NCBI RefSeq assembly: GCF_000282315.2
Contig: NZ_AKJN02000006.1
Span: 1,488,001 to 1,552,000, forward strand
Direction of reading: 5' to 3'
Length of the DNA stretch: 64,000 nt
Origin: Pseudomonas sp. GM41(2012)
Lineage (GTDB): Bacteria > Pseudomonadota > Gammaproteobacteria > Pseudomonadales > Pseudomonadaceae
Position 1 is the stretch's first letter. Each line of letters begins with the position of its first letter. The notes beneath the pieces are model-generated. The model had not been told where the DNA came from. It saw nothing but the letters and a program-made list of their open reading frames with translations, and searched no databases. The translations under genes and the position numbers were made by a program. Below, piece after piece: positions 55,571 to 63,930 of this stretch.

Positions 55571-56554
55571 CTATTTGACCAGTCGCTTTTCCTTGGAAGG
55601 TCTGTAGCCGAAGTACGAGCTGTAACACTTGCTGAAATGACTCGGCGAAACAAAGCCACAAGCCACCAACACGTCCACCTGGGACAATTCGGTGTGCTGG
55701 AGCAGCCGACGCGCCTCGGTGATCCGCAATTCCATGTAATAGCGTTGCGGCGTTGTGCCCAGTTGCTCCTTGAACAAGCGCTCGAGTTGTCGACGCGAAC
55801 GGCCGGCGTAAACCGCCAGCTGCTCCAGTTCCAGAGGCTCTTCGAGGTTGGCATCCATCAGCTTCACCACCTCGCGTAATGGCGCGCTCACACAGATATT
55901 TTCAGTCGGTTTTATCCGCCGATAACGCGACTCCTCGAAAGCCAGGATGTCTTCAATCCCCTCGACGAGGGCTTTGTCGTGCAAGCCTTTGATCCAGTCC
56001 AGCGCCATGTGGAACGCCCCCGAGGGGCTGGAAGCCGTGAGCCGGTCTCGATCGATGACGTAGGGCTCACTGGTGACATGCGTCGCCTTGGAGATTTCCG
56101 CGAGCGCGGGGCGATGTTCGGGGTGAATCGCGCAACGATATCCGTCAAGCAAACCTGCCCTTCCCAGGAACCATGCGCCATTCCACAACCCGGCCAGAAT
56201 GACGCCCTGGTCTGATGCAGCCCTCAATAGGGAGATGAGTTCATCCGTCGCTTTGAGTTCTGTCCTGTAGCCGCCGCAAATGACCAGAAGGTCCAGGTCC
56301 TGGATCGTTGAGCCAACGAAACGGGTATCCGGGCGAATGACCAGGCCCAGGTCACTGATGACCTCCTCATCGGTCAAGCCGAACGTTCGGGAGGAGAACA
56401 ACCCGGGTCGCAGAAGATTCGCGGTGACTATCGTATCCAGTGCTTGCGTGAATGCGGGCAGCGAGAAATGCTCAAGCAGCAGAAACCCTGCCCGGACCAC
56501 TTGAGCCTTCTCGTTGGGGTTCTCATTCAGATAGCGGAGATTTTTCCCCTTCAT
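55571..56554 (-). CDS. AraC-family regulator with DJ-1/PfpI domain (GlxA type)
   Basis: About 327 residues. An N-terminal class-I glutamine-amidotransferase-like domain (VRAGFLLLEHFSLPAF to ~190) lacks the catalytic Cys at the nucleophile elbow (ILAGLWNGAWFLG), so it is likely a sensor. The C-terminal AraC domain has two helix-turn-helix motifs (LEQLAVYAGRSRRQLERLF and VLVACGFVSPSHFSKCY). Start uncertain: ATG 56554 has its GGAGG too close, and a GTG at 56500 with AAGG upstream would begin at the domain itself. Confidence 0.85.
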   Translation of the reverse strand: MKGKNLRYLNENPNEKAQVVRAGFLLLEHFSLPAFTQALDTIVTANLLRPGLFSSRTFGLTDEEVISDLGLVIRPDTRFVGSTIQDLDLLVICGGYRTELKATDELISLLRAASDQGVILAGLWNGAWFLGRAGLLDGYRCAIHPEHRPALAEISKATHVTSEPYVIDRDRLTASSPSGAFHMALDWIKGLHDKALVEGIEDILAFEESRYRRIKPTENICVSAPLREVVKLMDANLEEPLELEQLAVYAGRSRRQLERLFKEQLGTTPQRYYMELRITEARRLLQHTELSQVDVLVACGFVSPSHFSKCYSSYFGYRPSKEKRLVK

Positions 56555-56686
56555 GCCTCCGCTAAATTGGCGTCGCTCGATCAATGTTCGGCCTACTCGG
56601 TTACGTTACCCAACAGGTCGTTGGGTGCGTTGATAAACCTTAATGCTAACTGTAGAAGTTTCAAAACCACTAGCGCCATTTTGTGC

Positions 56687-57478
56687 CTAAACGATGGCGG
56701 GATACCCATCGACACTATCGGGCCAACGGGTCAGCACCTCGAAGCCGTCGTCAGTGACCGCGACCATATGTTCCCACTGAGCCGAGAGTGAGTGGTCCTT
56801 GGTGACCACGGTCCAGCCATCAGCCAGGGTTTTTACATGGCGTTTGCCAGCGTTCAACATGGGTTCAATGGTGAAGATCATCCCGGCTTTCAGTTTCAGG
56901 CCCTGGCCTGGGAAGCCGTAGTGAAGGACCTGCGGCTCATCGTGATAAATCTTGCCGATACCGTGACCGCAGTATTCACGCACGACGCTGAACCCGTCTC
57001 TTTCGGCCACCTTCTGAATGGCATGGCCAATGTCACCCAGCGTAGCGCCCGGACGGACGACGCGAATACCGGCGCACATCGCTTCATAGGTCGTCTCTGC
57101 CAGACGTCGGGCCTCCGGGCCGGGCTCACCCACGAAGTACATGCGGCTGGTGTCGCCGTACCAACCCTCCTTGATAACGGCAATGTCGATATTGACGATG
57201 TCGCCATCCTTTAGTGGTGTGGCCGAAGGAATACCATGGCAGACCACTTGGTTGACCGAGGCACACACGGTTTTCGGGAATCCGTGATAGCCGACATTGC
57301 CCGGAATGGCTTTCTGCACGTTGACGATGTAATCGTGACAGAGCCGGTCAAGTTCGTCGGTGGTGACCCCCGCTTTGACATGCGGAGCAATCATGGCCAG
57401 AACCTCGGCGGCCAGCGCGCCCGCAGCACGAGACATGGCTATTTCTGCCGGGGTATTGAACTTTACATTGGCCTTCAT
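56687..57478 (-). CDS. map: Type I methionine aminopeptidase paired with a ParD-like gene
   Basis: 263 residues, full-length catalytic domain. Metal ligands are present: Asp in NIDIAVIKEGWYGDTSR, His in EYCGHGIG, Glu in FTIEPM and the final Glu in SAQWEHMVAV. It removes N-terminal Met from nascent proteins. It is probably a second copy, since the housekeeping map usually lies by rpsB. Its start overlaps the end of the ParD-like gene by four bases. The link to an antitoxin-like protein suggests it may be the effector of a two-gene module; that is inference. Confidence 0.9.
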   Translation of the reverse strand: MKANVKFNTPAEIAMSRAAGALAAEVLAMIAPHVKAGVTTDELDRLCHDYIVNVQKAIPGNVGYHGFPKTVCASVNQVVCHGIPSATPLKDGDIVNIDIAVIKEGWYGDTSRMYFVGEPGPEARRLAETTYEAMCAGIRVVRPGATLGDIGHAIQKVAERDGFSVVREYCGHGIGKIYHDEPQVLHYGFPGQGLKLKAGMIFTIEPMLNAGKRHVKTLADGWTVVTKDHSLSAQWEHMVAVTDDGFEVLTRWPDSVDGYPAIV

Positions 57479-57741
57479 GGCTTGGCTCCTGATGCTGCAT
57501 CAACCTGGGTGCTTTGCGAAAAATCGGCGAGTGCGCACAGCTGTTTTACATCGAGGCCGCCCGCCAGTTCGGCACGAATCAGCACGCGACAGATGTCGCT
57601 GTGGTCCAGGTTGGGATGTAACTCCGCAAGCATCCCGATGCGCATCCAGTGCTCGGCTTGTGCGTTGATCGAGCGACTCAACGCATCGCTGGCGACGCGC
57701 AGATTCTCGTGCATGGCTTCTGAAATTTTTACGATACCCAC
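57475..57741 (-). CDS. ParD-like (antitoxin-like) protein
   Basis: 88 residues, starting at a GTG. The N-terminus MGIVKISEAMHENLRVASDA followed by SRSINAQAEHWMRIGMLAEL fits the ParD_like family, predicted ribbon-helix-helix DNA-binding proteins. The C-terminal ~45 residues (DICRVLIRAELAGG onwards) could bind the partner. It overlaps map by four bases and is read first, as antitoxin genes usually are. A perfect 18-bp palindrome lies over the putative -35 region. Confidence 0.78.
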   Translation of the reverse strand: MGIVKISEAMHENLRVASDALSRSINAQAEHWMRIGMLAELHPNLDHSDICRVLIRAELAGGLDVKQLCALADFSQSTQVDAASGAKP

Positions 57742-57774
57742 TGCTCAATCCAATATGAAATGTATATGGATCGT

Positions 57775-57804
57775 ATATTAGTCGGTAGTCGTGTGAAATT
57801 GCAA
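57775..57804 (-). promoter_or_regulatory. Putative promoter of the ParD-like/map pair
   Basis: On the minus strand TTGCAA (57804-57799) and TAATAT (57780-57775) are 18 bases apart, about 35 bases before the GTG of the ParD-like gene. The -35 element overlaps the palindrome at 57793-57810. Confidence 0.4.
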
Positions 57805-57810
57805 TTTCAC
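57793..57810. promoter_or_regulatory. Perfect 18-bp palindrome, candidate autoregulatory operator
   Basis: GTGAAATTGCAATTTCAC is fully symmetric. It lies between the ParD-like start and the MFS gene stop, placed to block the putative promoter when bound. It ends three bases before the MFS 3' end. Confidence 0.6.
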
Positions 57811-57813
57811 GAC

Positions 57814-59079
57814 TTACAGTGACTCAGATTTTCCGGTTTTCGGTGTAAGAGATCCGAGCGAATTTGCTCGATGACCAGGCTTGAAACCATTGTCCCTGGC
57901 TTGCCAAACCACAACCAGACCGATCAGCGCCAAAACCAGCAGCGTTGGGGGAAAAGAACCTGGTCCCTCCTTCTCCAGCAACAGCCCACCAACGATGCCA
58001 CCCGCTGCCACTGCCAGATTGAAAATGGTGACCAGCATCGACTGGGCGACATCGGCGCCGTCACCGGCGGTATCGGCAATGGCCGTCTGGAGCAGCGTTG
58101 GCGCGCCACCGAACGTCAGCCCCCAGATCGCAATGCTCAGGAGCACAAGGTCGGGCGAGGTGCTTGCCACTCCCAACACCAGCGCCGCCATCGCGAAGAC
58201 CGCCAGACTAAGCAGCGTCAGCGCGCGCAACCCGCGATCCACCCACATTCCGGTGACTGCGATGCCGACGATAGACGCGACACCGAAGAGTAGAAGCACG
58301 AGGTCTATTCGCTGGCCAAGTCCGACGGAAACCAGGAATGGCGCTATGTAGGTATAAAGGATGTTGTGCGCAAGTATCCAAACGAAAATCACAAAGAGTA
58401 TCGAGCGCAGTCCTGGGGTCTGAAGAATGCTGCGGATCGGCTGACGCTGACGTTCAGTTTGTCCCGCGTAGTCAGGTACGCCAAATCGCACCCACACGAA
58501 CAGCAGTAACGCGAGGGCTGACATGATCCAGAACACGCCACGCCAATCAAACAGAGCACCCAGCCAAGTGCCCAGGGGCACACCGAGACACAACGCAACG
58601 GGTTGACCGATACCGACCACCGCCAAGGCGCGTCCCTGCAAATCATGGGGCACCATGCGGCGTGCATAACCGGCCAACAGCCCCCATATCACGCCCGCCG
58701 CCATTCCGGCGATGAAGCGCGCGACCAGGGTCAGTGCATAGTGGGAAGACAATGCCGTCACGGTGTTGAAGACCAGCAACCCGCCGATCGCCATCAGGAA
58801 CAGCGGTCTCCTGCGCCATTTTCGTGTAGCAGCAACGACCGGAATCGCCGCCAGCACCGAACCCAAGGCATAGAGCGTAATCAACTGACCCGCCATGGCC
58901 TGCGAGACGCCCAGCCCCTGCCCGATCAGGGGCAGCAGGCCGGCAGGCATGGTTTCCGTCATGATGGTGATGAAGCCAGCCATCGTAAATGCCAACAGTC
59001 TCCACACAGGCAGCTTTTGTGCAGAAGACGTTTCTTCGAGCCCCGTTGCTATCAATCCATTGTCGCGGTGCATGGTCAT
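57814..59079 (-). CDS. MFS transporter, DHA1-type efflux
   Basis: 421 residues, 12 predicted membrane helices. The family motif between helices 2 and 3 is AATRKWRRRPLFLMA, and helix 4-5 shows ARFIAGMAAGVIWGL. The group includes exporters of drugs, sugars, purines and arabinose. Downstream of a TetR gene on the same strand, with a related operator in the gap, it is probably substrate-induced. ATG 59079 and ATG 59073 are both plausible starts. Confidence 0.87.
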   Translation of the reverse strand: MTMHRDNGLIATGLEETSSAQKLPVWRLLAFTMAGFITIMTETMPAGLLPLIGQGLGVSQAMAGQLITLYALGSVLAAIPVVAATRKWRRRPLFLMAIGGLLVFNTVTALSSHYALTLVARFIAGMAAGVIWGLLAGYARRMVPHDLQGRALAVVGIGQPVALCLGVPLGTWLGALFDWRGVFWIMSALALLLFVWVRFGVPDYAGQTERQRQPIRSILQTPGLRSILFVIFVWILAHNILYTYIAPFLVSVGLGQRIDLVLLLFGVASIVGIAVTGMWVDRGLRALTLLSLAVFAMAALVLGVASTSPDLVLLSIAIWGLTFGGAPTLLQTAIADTAGDGADVAQSMLVTIFNLAVAAGGIVGGLLLEKEGPGSFPPTLLVLALIGLVVVWQARDNGFKPGHRANSLGSLTPKTGKSESL

Positions 59080-59213
59080 CCTGGTATCCCTGATAAAGAC
59101 TTCATTTCCTGTTTCCTGATCGGCCGCCTGGGGTAATTCAGGCAGCGGCGGCGGTGTTTCTGTTGATCTTCAAAGCTTCGTGCAACATGAACAGAACTGC
59201 ATTCAAACCGACG

Positions 59214-59231
59214 CTGGAATGAGCGTTCCAG
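59214..59231. promoter_or_regulatory. TetR operator candidate upstream of the MFS gene
   Basis: CTGGAATGAGCGTTCCAG agrees at 16 of 18 positions with the perfect palindrome upstream of the TetR gene (59894). It lies 135 bases before the MFS start. Confidence 0.6.
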
Positions 59232-59299
59232 TACTGGACAAAAAAATCCTGGCCGATGCGAGACATCGCGCTCGCGACACCGGAACAATCGCTTGCGCG

Positions 59300-59881
59300 C
59301 TATAACGAATCCAGCGCGACATCGACCACATCCAGCAAGCGTTGGCGACGACTCTGCTGAGCGCTGCCTTTACTCAATACCCGCAGGCCCTGGATCGTGT
59401 TCACGATAAAACGTGCGAGCGCGCGAGGGTTCTTATGCATGCCGATTTCTCCTTCTGCCTGGCCACGGATGAGCGCGCGCTCCAACGCTTTCTCCAGACG
59501 CAGGAAGTTACGTGAAACCAACTCGGCAACAGACTCGTCCTGACCGGCCAGTTCCAGTGTGGCATTGGCTGCAAGGCAGCCTCGTTGCCCGGTATCGCTG
59601 AGTTCATCATTCACGATCCTCATCAGCAATTGCTGGATCAGTCCTTTGACCGAGCCAGCCTCCTGGAGCAGTGCTACGTTCGTGACAGTCAGGTCGTGAT
59701 ACCGGCGCAGTGCATGCTCGTACAATCCATGCTTGTTCTCAAAAGCGTTGTAGAGGCTGCTTCGAGACAACCCGGTACCGTCAACCAGATGCTGTATCGA
59801 CGTGGCGCAATAGCCGAGTTGCCAAAAAACCTGCATGGCAGCGTCGACAATTTCGTCATGTTCAAATTCCTTGGGACGCAT
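59300..59881 (-). CDS. TetR-family transcriptional repressor
   Basis: 193 residues. N-terminal helix-turn-helix VDAAMQVFWQLGYCATSIQH then GLSRSSLYNAFENKHGLYEHAL, and a C-terminal ligand domain with Cys in GQRGCLAANATLEL as in many TetR_C members. It probably represses itself and the MFS exporter through the two matching palindromes. The 218-base gap to the exporter gene carries one of them. Confidence 0.9.
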   Translation of the reverse strand: MRPKEFEHDEIVDAAMQVFWQLGYCATSIQHLVDGTGLSRSSLYNAFENKHGLYEHALRRYHDLTVTNVALLQEAGSVKGLIQQLLMRIVNDELSDTGQRGCLAANATLELAGQDESVAELVSRNFLRLEKALERALIRGQAEGEIGMHKNPRALARFIVNTIQGLRVLSKGSAQQSRRQRLLDVVDVALDSL

Positions 59882-59893
59882 CGGATTACCTCT

Positions 59894-59911
59894 CTGGAAT
59901 GATCATTCCAG
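59894..59911. promoter_or_regulatory. TetR operator candidate upstream of its own gene
   Basis: CTGGAATGATCATTCCAG, a perfect 18-bp palindrome 13 bases before the TetR start codon. The remaining sequence to 60180 is the divergent region before the acetolactate-synthase-like gene and holds no gene. Confidence 0.7.
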
Positions 59912-60180
59912 AAAGGTACGGACTTCCTTTTCGCCAGTCAAGGAGGGTAAGAGTTACCCACCTACTCCGTCTCACCGGGAAAACCTGGCGACTTGAAGCC
60001 CGACTTCAATAGCTGAGGGAATGAAGTGCTGAGCAATCATCGTTTGTACCCCTACTCGATGATGCTCAGAATTCGTGGCGCAGACGTTAGCCGTTGTTCT
60101 TCCAATTGATCGAGTCAGTACCTGTCAGAAAGAGCGTCATTCACCCTTTCACACCGCACCATTCGACTCAGGAGATAACA

Positions 60181-61860
60181 ATGAATAAAACCATTTCTCG
60201 TCGTAGCGGAGGTCAGATATTGGTGGATGCCTTACGCATCCATGGCGTTAAAAGAGCTTTTTGCGTTCCGGGAGAAAGCTACCTCGCGGTTCTCGATGCT
60301 TTGCATGACGTGCAAGAAGAAATCGATCTGGTGGTGTGCCGCCAGGAAGGTGGGGCGGCCTATATGGCGGAAGCCTACGGCAAGCTCACGGGAGAGCCAG
60401 GCATCTGCTTCGTGACCCGAGGCCCGGGAGCAACGAACGCTTCGGTTGGCGTTCACACGGCGTTCCAGGATTCATCGCCGATGATTCTGTTCATTGGCCA
60501 GGTCGCTCGCGATCAGCAGTATCGCGAAGCCTTTCAGGAAGTTGATTTTCGCCAGATGTTTGGCCCCTTGGCGAAATGGGTCGTGCAAATAGACGACACC
60601 CGCAGAATTCCCGAACTGATCAGCCAGGCGTTCCACCGAGCGGTCAATGGCAGGCCTGGGCCTGTAGTGGTCGCCCTGCCGGAAGATATGCTGACCGAAA
60701 TGGCGGAAGTCAGTGACGCCGGGCCTTTCAAGCGCGTATTGATGACCCCGGCAGCCGAGCAAATGGCCGCCATGCAGCAACTGCTTGAGCAATCAGAGCG
60801 TCCATTGATGGTGCTGGGTGGCAGCGGCTGGGACACCGAGTCAGTGCACGACATCCGGCTTTTTGCTGAACAGCAAAACATCCCGGTTGCCGCCTCCTTT
60901 CGTTGCCAGGATCTGTTCGACAATCGACACCCGAACTATGTCGGCGATCTTGGTTTCGCCGCGTCAGCGCAGCTGTCCTCAGCGGTTAAAAACGCCGACC
61001 TGCTGCTGGTCGTGGGCTCCAGAATGGGTGAGGTTTCAACGGGCGGCTATGCGGCCCTGGACATCCCGGTACCGAAGCAAACCTTGATCCATGTTCACCA
61101 AGGCATCGAGGAACTGGGGCGGGTTTACCAACCTGCGTTAGCGATCAACAGCAGCATGTCGACCTTTGCCAAATCAGCCGCAAAGCTTCCAGCGGTGACC
61201 AGCCCGGTAAAGAGTGAATGGACGCGCACCCTGAACAAAAACTACCGCGAAAATCTGCAACACTCGCCCTCCCCTGGCGATGTGCAAATGGCCGAAATCA
61301 TTGAGTGGTTGAATCGCAGTCTTCCGGACGACGCGATCCTGACCAATGGCGCCGGAAACTACGCCGTCTGGCTTCAACGTTTCTATCAGTTCCGCCAATA
61401 CCGCACTCAGTTAGGCCCTACCAATGGCTCCATGGGCTACGGCGTTCCTGCGGCGGTGGCCGCCAAACTGACGTGCCCGGATCGAGTGGTGGTTTCGTTT
61501 TCCGGGGATGGCTGCTTCTTGATGAACGGTCAGGAGATAGCGACCGCAGCGCAATATGGCGCCCATGTGATTTTCGTTGTGATCAACAACGGAATGTACG
61601 GCACCATCAGAATGCACCAGGAACGCAACTACCCTGGACGCGTGTCAGGCACTGAATTGCACAACCCGGATTTCGCCGCACTGGCCCAAGCCTATGGACT
61701 GCATGGCGAGGTGGTCACCGCCACGTCGGAATTTGCCCCAGCGTTTGAACGCTGCCTGGGTATGTCCCGGCCATCCTTGATTGAGGTCAGGGTCGATCCT
61801 GAAGCATTGACCCCGCGACTTAGCCTGACTCAGATCAGAGAACAATCAAGCAAGAAGTAA
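60181..61860 (+). CDS. ThDP-dependent acetolactate-synthase-like enzyme
   Basis: 559 residues, three-domain POX/ALS fold. The ThDP-activating Glu is in VVCRQEGGAAYMAEAYGK, and the ThDP/Mg motif is FSGDGCFLMNGQEIATAAQYG with INNGMYG downstream. Relatives include catabolic acetolactate synthase and benzoylformate or oxalyl decarboxylases. No small regulatory subunit or acetolactate decarboxylase is adjacent, so the reaction is open. AGGAG precedes the ATG; a longer frame from 60094 lacks support. Confidence 0.82.
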   Translation: MNKTISRRSGGQILVDALRIHGVKRAFCVPGESYLAVLDALHDVQEEIDLVVCRQEGGAAYMAEAYGKLTGEPGICFVTRGPGATNASVGVHTAFQDSSPMILFIGQVARDQQYREAFQEVDFRQMFGPLAKWVVQIDDTRRIPELISQAFHRAVNGRPGPVVVALPEDMLTEMAEVSDAGPFKRVLMTPAAEQMAAMQQLLEQSERPLMVLGGSGWDTESVHDIRLFAEQQNIPVAASFRCQDLFDNRHPNYVGDLGFAASAQLSSAVKNADLLLVVGSRMGEVSTGGYAALDIPVPKQTLIHVHQGIEELGRVYQPALAINSSMSTFAKSAAKLPAVTSPVKSEWTRTLNKNYRENLQHSPSPGDVQMAEIIEWLNRSLPDDAILTNGAGNYAVWLQRFYQFRQYRTQLGPTNGSMGYGVPAAVAAKLTCPDRVVVSFSGDGCFLMNGQEIATAAQYGAHVIFVVINNGMYGTIRMHQERNYPGRVSGTELHNPDFAALAQAYGLHGEVVTATSEFAPAFERCLGMSRPSLIEVRVDPEALTPRLSLTQIREQSSKK

Positions 61861-61878
61861 CCCGTTTCTTCCGTTTTG

Positions 61879-61913
61879 GGCGCCTGATTCACGATTTACA
61901 AGGCGCCTTTTTT
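61879..61913 (+). terminator. Rho-independent terminator of the ThDP enzyme gene
   Basis: GGCGCC stem halves (61879-61884 and 61902-61907) with a 17-base loop, followed by six T, starting 18 bases after the stop codon. Confidence 0.75.
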
Positions 61914-61920
61914 GGAGCGT

Positions 61921-63201
61921 GTGACTCATCAGTTCATCGACCTGTCCCACCTACAACAGCAGTCGATCAATGGCCTGAACAGCATGCATCCGCAAAGACA
62001 AACCCTGCACAACGAACTGCACGCGCGTCCGTCACTGTATTTTGACGAACCGGCCCATGTGTTTCATCTGGCCTTCCTTGGCGGGGAGCCGGAGTGCAAT
62101 GCGCTGCTGGAGCGCTGCTGCCCTGCTCCGATCGATCCTCATGCCGCCCAGGGCATCACCCAACTCGATGGCCACGCCCTGAAATGGGAACGCCACGCCG
62201 AGTTCTTCACCCTGACCCTGGTGGTCACTTCATCCTGCGATGACCTGTCCTGGACATCGCTGCCCGAGGTGCTGGCGCAAAAGGTCGAAGCGCATTTGCC
62301 GCAGCTGATCAACTCGGTGCAGATCGTCGTGCGTGGCGAAGCCGGCCTGGACCTCGCCGGCTACGGTTTCAAGGACCCGTGCGGTTCCTGCGTGGGCGGT
62401 GGCGATGCGGTGGTCTGGAGCGATTTTCGTCTCAGCGAGGATGGCAACAACCACATTCTGTTCATCAACCGGCGCCTCAACGCTTACCGCCAAGGGCGGA
62501 TGATCCGTCGTCTGCTGGAAATCGAGACCTACCGCATGATGGCCTCGCTGTCGTTGACCATGGCCAAGACCTTGAGCGCGCAACTCGATGTCTTTGACAA
62601 GACCTTGGTCACCCTCTCCGAGCGTAACGCCGACGCCGACAGCGGCAACGCGAAAGCCCTGCTGGCGGACATCTCCAACCTGTCAGCCCAAGTGGTCAGC
62701 AGTACCGCGAAAACCCGCCACCGCTTCAGTGCCACCCAAGCCTATGCCCAACTCGTGTACGAGCGCCTGGGCGAATTGCGGGAAAGTCACGTCGGCGATT
62801 GTCAGCGTCTCGGGGTGTTCATCGAACGCCGTTTCAAACCCACCGTCAGGTACTGCACCGCCACCGAACAACGCCTGGAGCACCTGGCCAAAAGCGTGGC
62901 CAACCTGGGCGACCTGTTGCAAGCCCGGGTTCAGGTGGAAATGGAAGAACAGAACTCGGAAATTCTCAAAAGCCTGAACGCCCGCGCCGACGCCCAGATC
63001 AAGATCCAGCGCGCCGTTGAAGGTCTGTCGATTATCGCCATTACTTACTACCTGCTGAACCTGCTCAAGCTTGGTTACTCAGGGTTGCACCTGCTCGGCG
63101 CCGAGGTGGCCCCGCGAGAGGCGATGCTGGCGATGACGCCCCTCGCGATCGCGATCCTTGCGCTGATTATTTTCCGCATCAAGAAAGTCAAAGAGCACTG
63201 A
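61921..63201 (+). CDS. DUF3422 family membrane protein
   Basis: About 426 residues. The start of the domain is HPQRQTLHNELHARPSLYF, typical of DUF3422; CGSCVGGGDAVVWSDF and coiled-coil helices follow, and two C-terminal membrane segments (about 365-420) anchor it. The function is unknown. Start uncertain: GTG 61921 has GGAG only three bases away and lies right behind a terminator, while ATG 61984 begins just at the conserved domain. The promoter is not evident. Confidence 0.78.
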   Translation: MTHQFIDLSHLQQQSINGLNSMHPQRQTLHNELHARPSLYFDEPAHVFHLAFLGGEPECNALLERCCPAPIDPHAAQGITQLDGHALKWERHAEFFTLTLVVTSSCDDLSWTSLPEVLAQKVEAHLPQLINSVQIVVRGEAGLDLAGYGFKDPCGSCVGGGDAVVWSDFRLSEDGNNHILFINRRLNAYRQGRMIRRLLEIETYRMMASLSLTMAKTLSAQLDVFDKTLVTLSERNADADSGNAKALLADISNLSAQVVSSTAKTRHRFSATQAYAQLVYERLGELRESHVGDCQRLGVFIERRFKPTVRYCTATEQRLEHLAKSVANLGDLLQARVQVEMEEQNSEILKSLNARADAQIKIQRAVEGLSIIAITYYLLNLLKLGYSGLHLLGAEVAPREAMLAMTPLAIAILALIIFRIKKVKEH

Positions 63202-63247
63202 TACGGTGAGGCGCTGGGGGAGTTGTCGTGATTTCGTCCAGCCGTCC

Positions 63248-63478
63248 TTAGTCAGCGCCCGAAGTATTTAACGGAGTGACGACGTCAGTGCTTGAAGGAG
63301 AGACATTAAGAAAGGCATTCCAGATCTCGTAAGCATCGTGATGCCGTTTGGTCGCCTCCTCCCATTCAGGTCCTGAAACACATTTGGAAGAGACCAGCGT
63401 CATCATGCCCATCGTTGCGGCGTCCAGTTCGATCAGGAAAGCGTGAGACTGGATTCTGAAATCTTCGACCGATGGCAT
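63248..63478 (-). CDS. Small protein of unknown function
   Basis: 76 residues, acidic, predicted cytoplasmic. A helical N-terminal half (MPSVEDFRIQSHAFLIELDA) and an amphipathic EEATKRHHDAYEIW segment. No domain recognised. GGGGGA lies seven bases before the ATG. It converges on the DUF3422 gene. Confidence 0.5.
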   Translation of the reverse strand: MPSVEDFRIQSHAFLIELDAATMGMMTLVSSKCVSGPEWEEATKRHHDAYEIWNAFLNVSPSSTDVVTPLNTSGAD

Positions 63479-63674
63479 TACGTGTTCCCCCGGCGGATTA
63501 CACCGCCATTAAGGAGCGACTGCTCCTCGGACGGTGGAGTACCGCCCGGCGGGAAAATTCAGGCAGTCTGACCGCCGGTAGGTTTCATGGCCCAAGCTGA
63601 TCGACGCCGACAAAAAATCTCGAACTCAAGCCATAGCGTTGAATCCAATGTTCAGGTCAATGGAGGTCAGTGAT

Positions 63675-63869
63675 ATGAACAACGATGACAGTATTAACGA
63701 CGTCGAATCAGAAGCAACGTCAAACGCCCCGCCCACCGATACGTCTGGCAAGCCCGTCAACGTCGATCAGACCAATACGCCCTCTCCAACTCGAACCAAA
63801 GAGCTGGAAGCTGAGGAGCTCCGTCGAAAAATAGCGGAGATAGAACGCAAAGTGGCGGACGGTAACTAG
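63675..63869 (+). CDS. Small hydrophilic protein of unknown function
   Basis: 64 residues. The first 40 are disordered and rich in Asn, Asp, Thr and Pro; the last 22 form a charged helix (RTKELEAEELRRKIAEIERK). The ATG at 63675 has GGAGG eight bases upstream, and a strong terminator follows, which supports a real transcript. No family recognised. Confidence 0.5.
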   Translation: MNNDDSINDVESEATSNAPPTDTSGKPVNVDQTNTPSPTRTKELEAEELRRKIAEIERKVADGN

Positions 63870-63895
63870 CCAGGTGCTTGGCGCTGACGGGCGTC

Positions 63896-63930
63896 AAAAG
63901 CGGCCGACGGGGGTCGAGTTGGCCGCTTTT
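63896..63930. terminator. Bidirectional rho-independent terminator
   Basis: Perfect 10-bp arms AAAAGCGGCC and GGCCGCTTTT around a 15-base loop, so each strand ends in a T-run. It follows the small hydrophilic protein gene by 27 bases. Confidence 0.85.
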
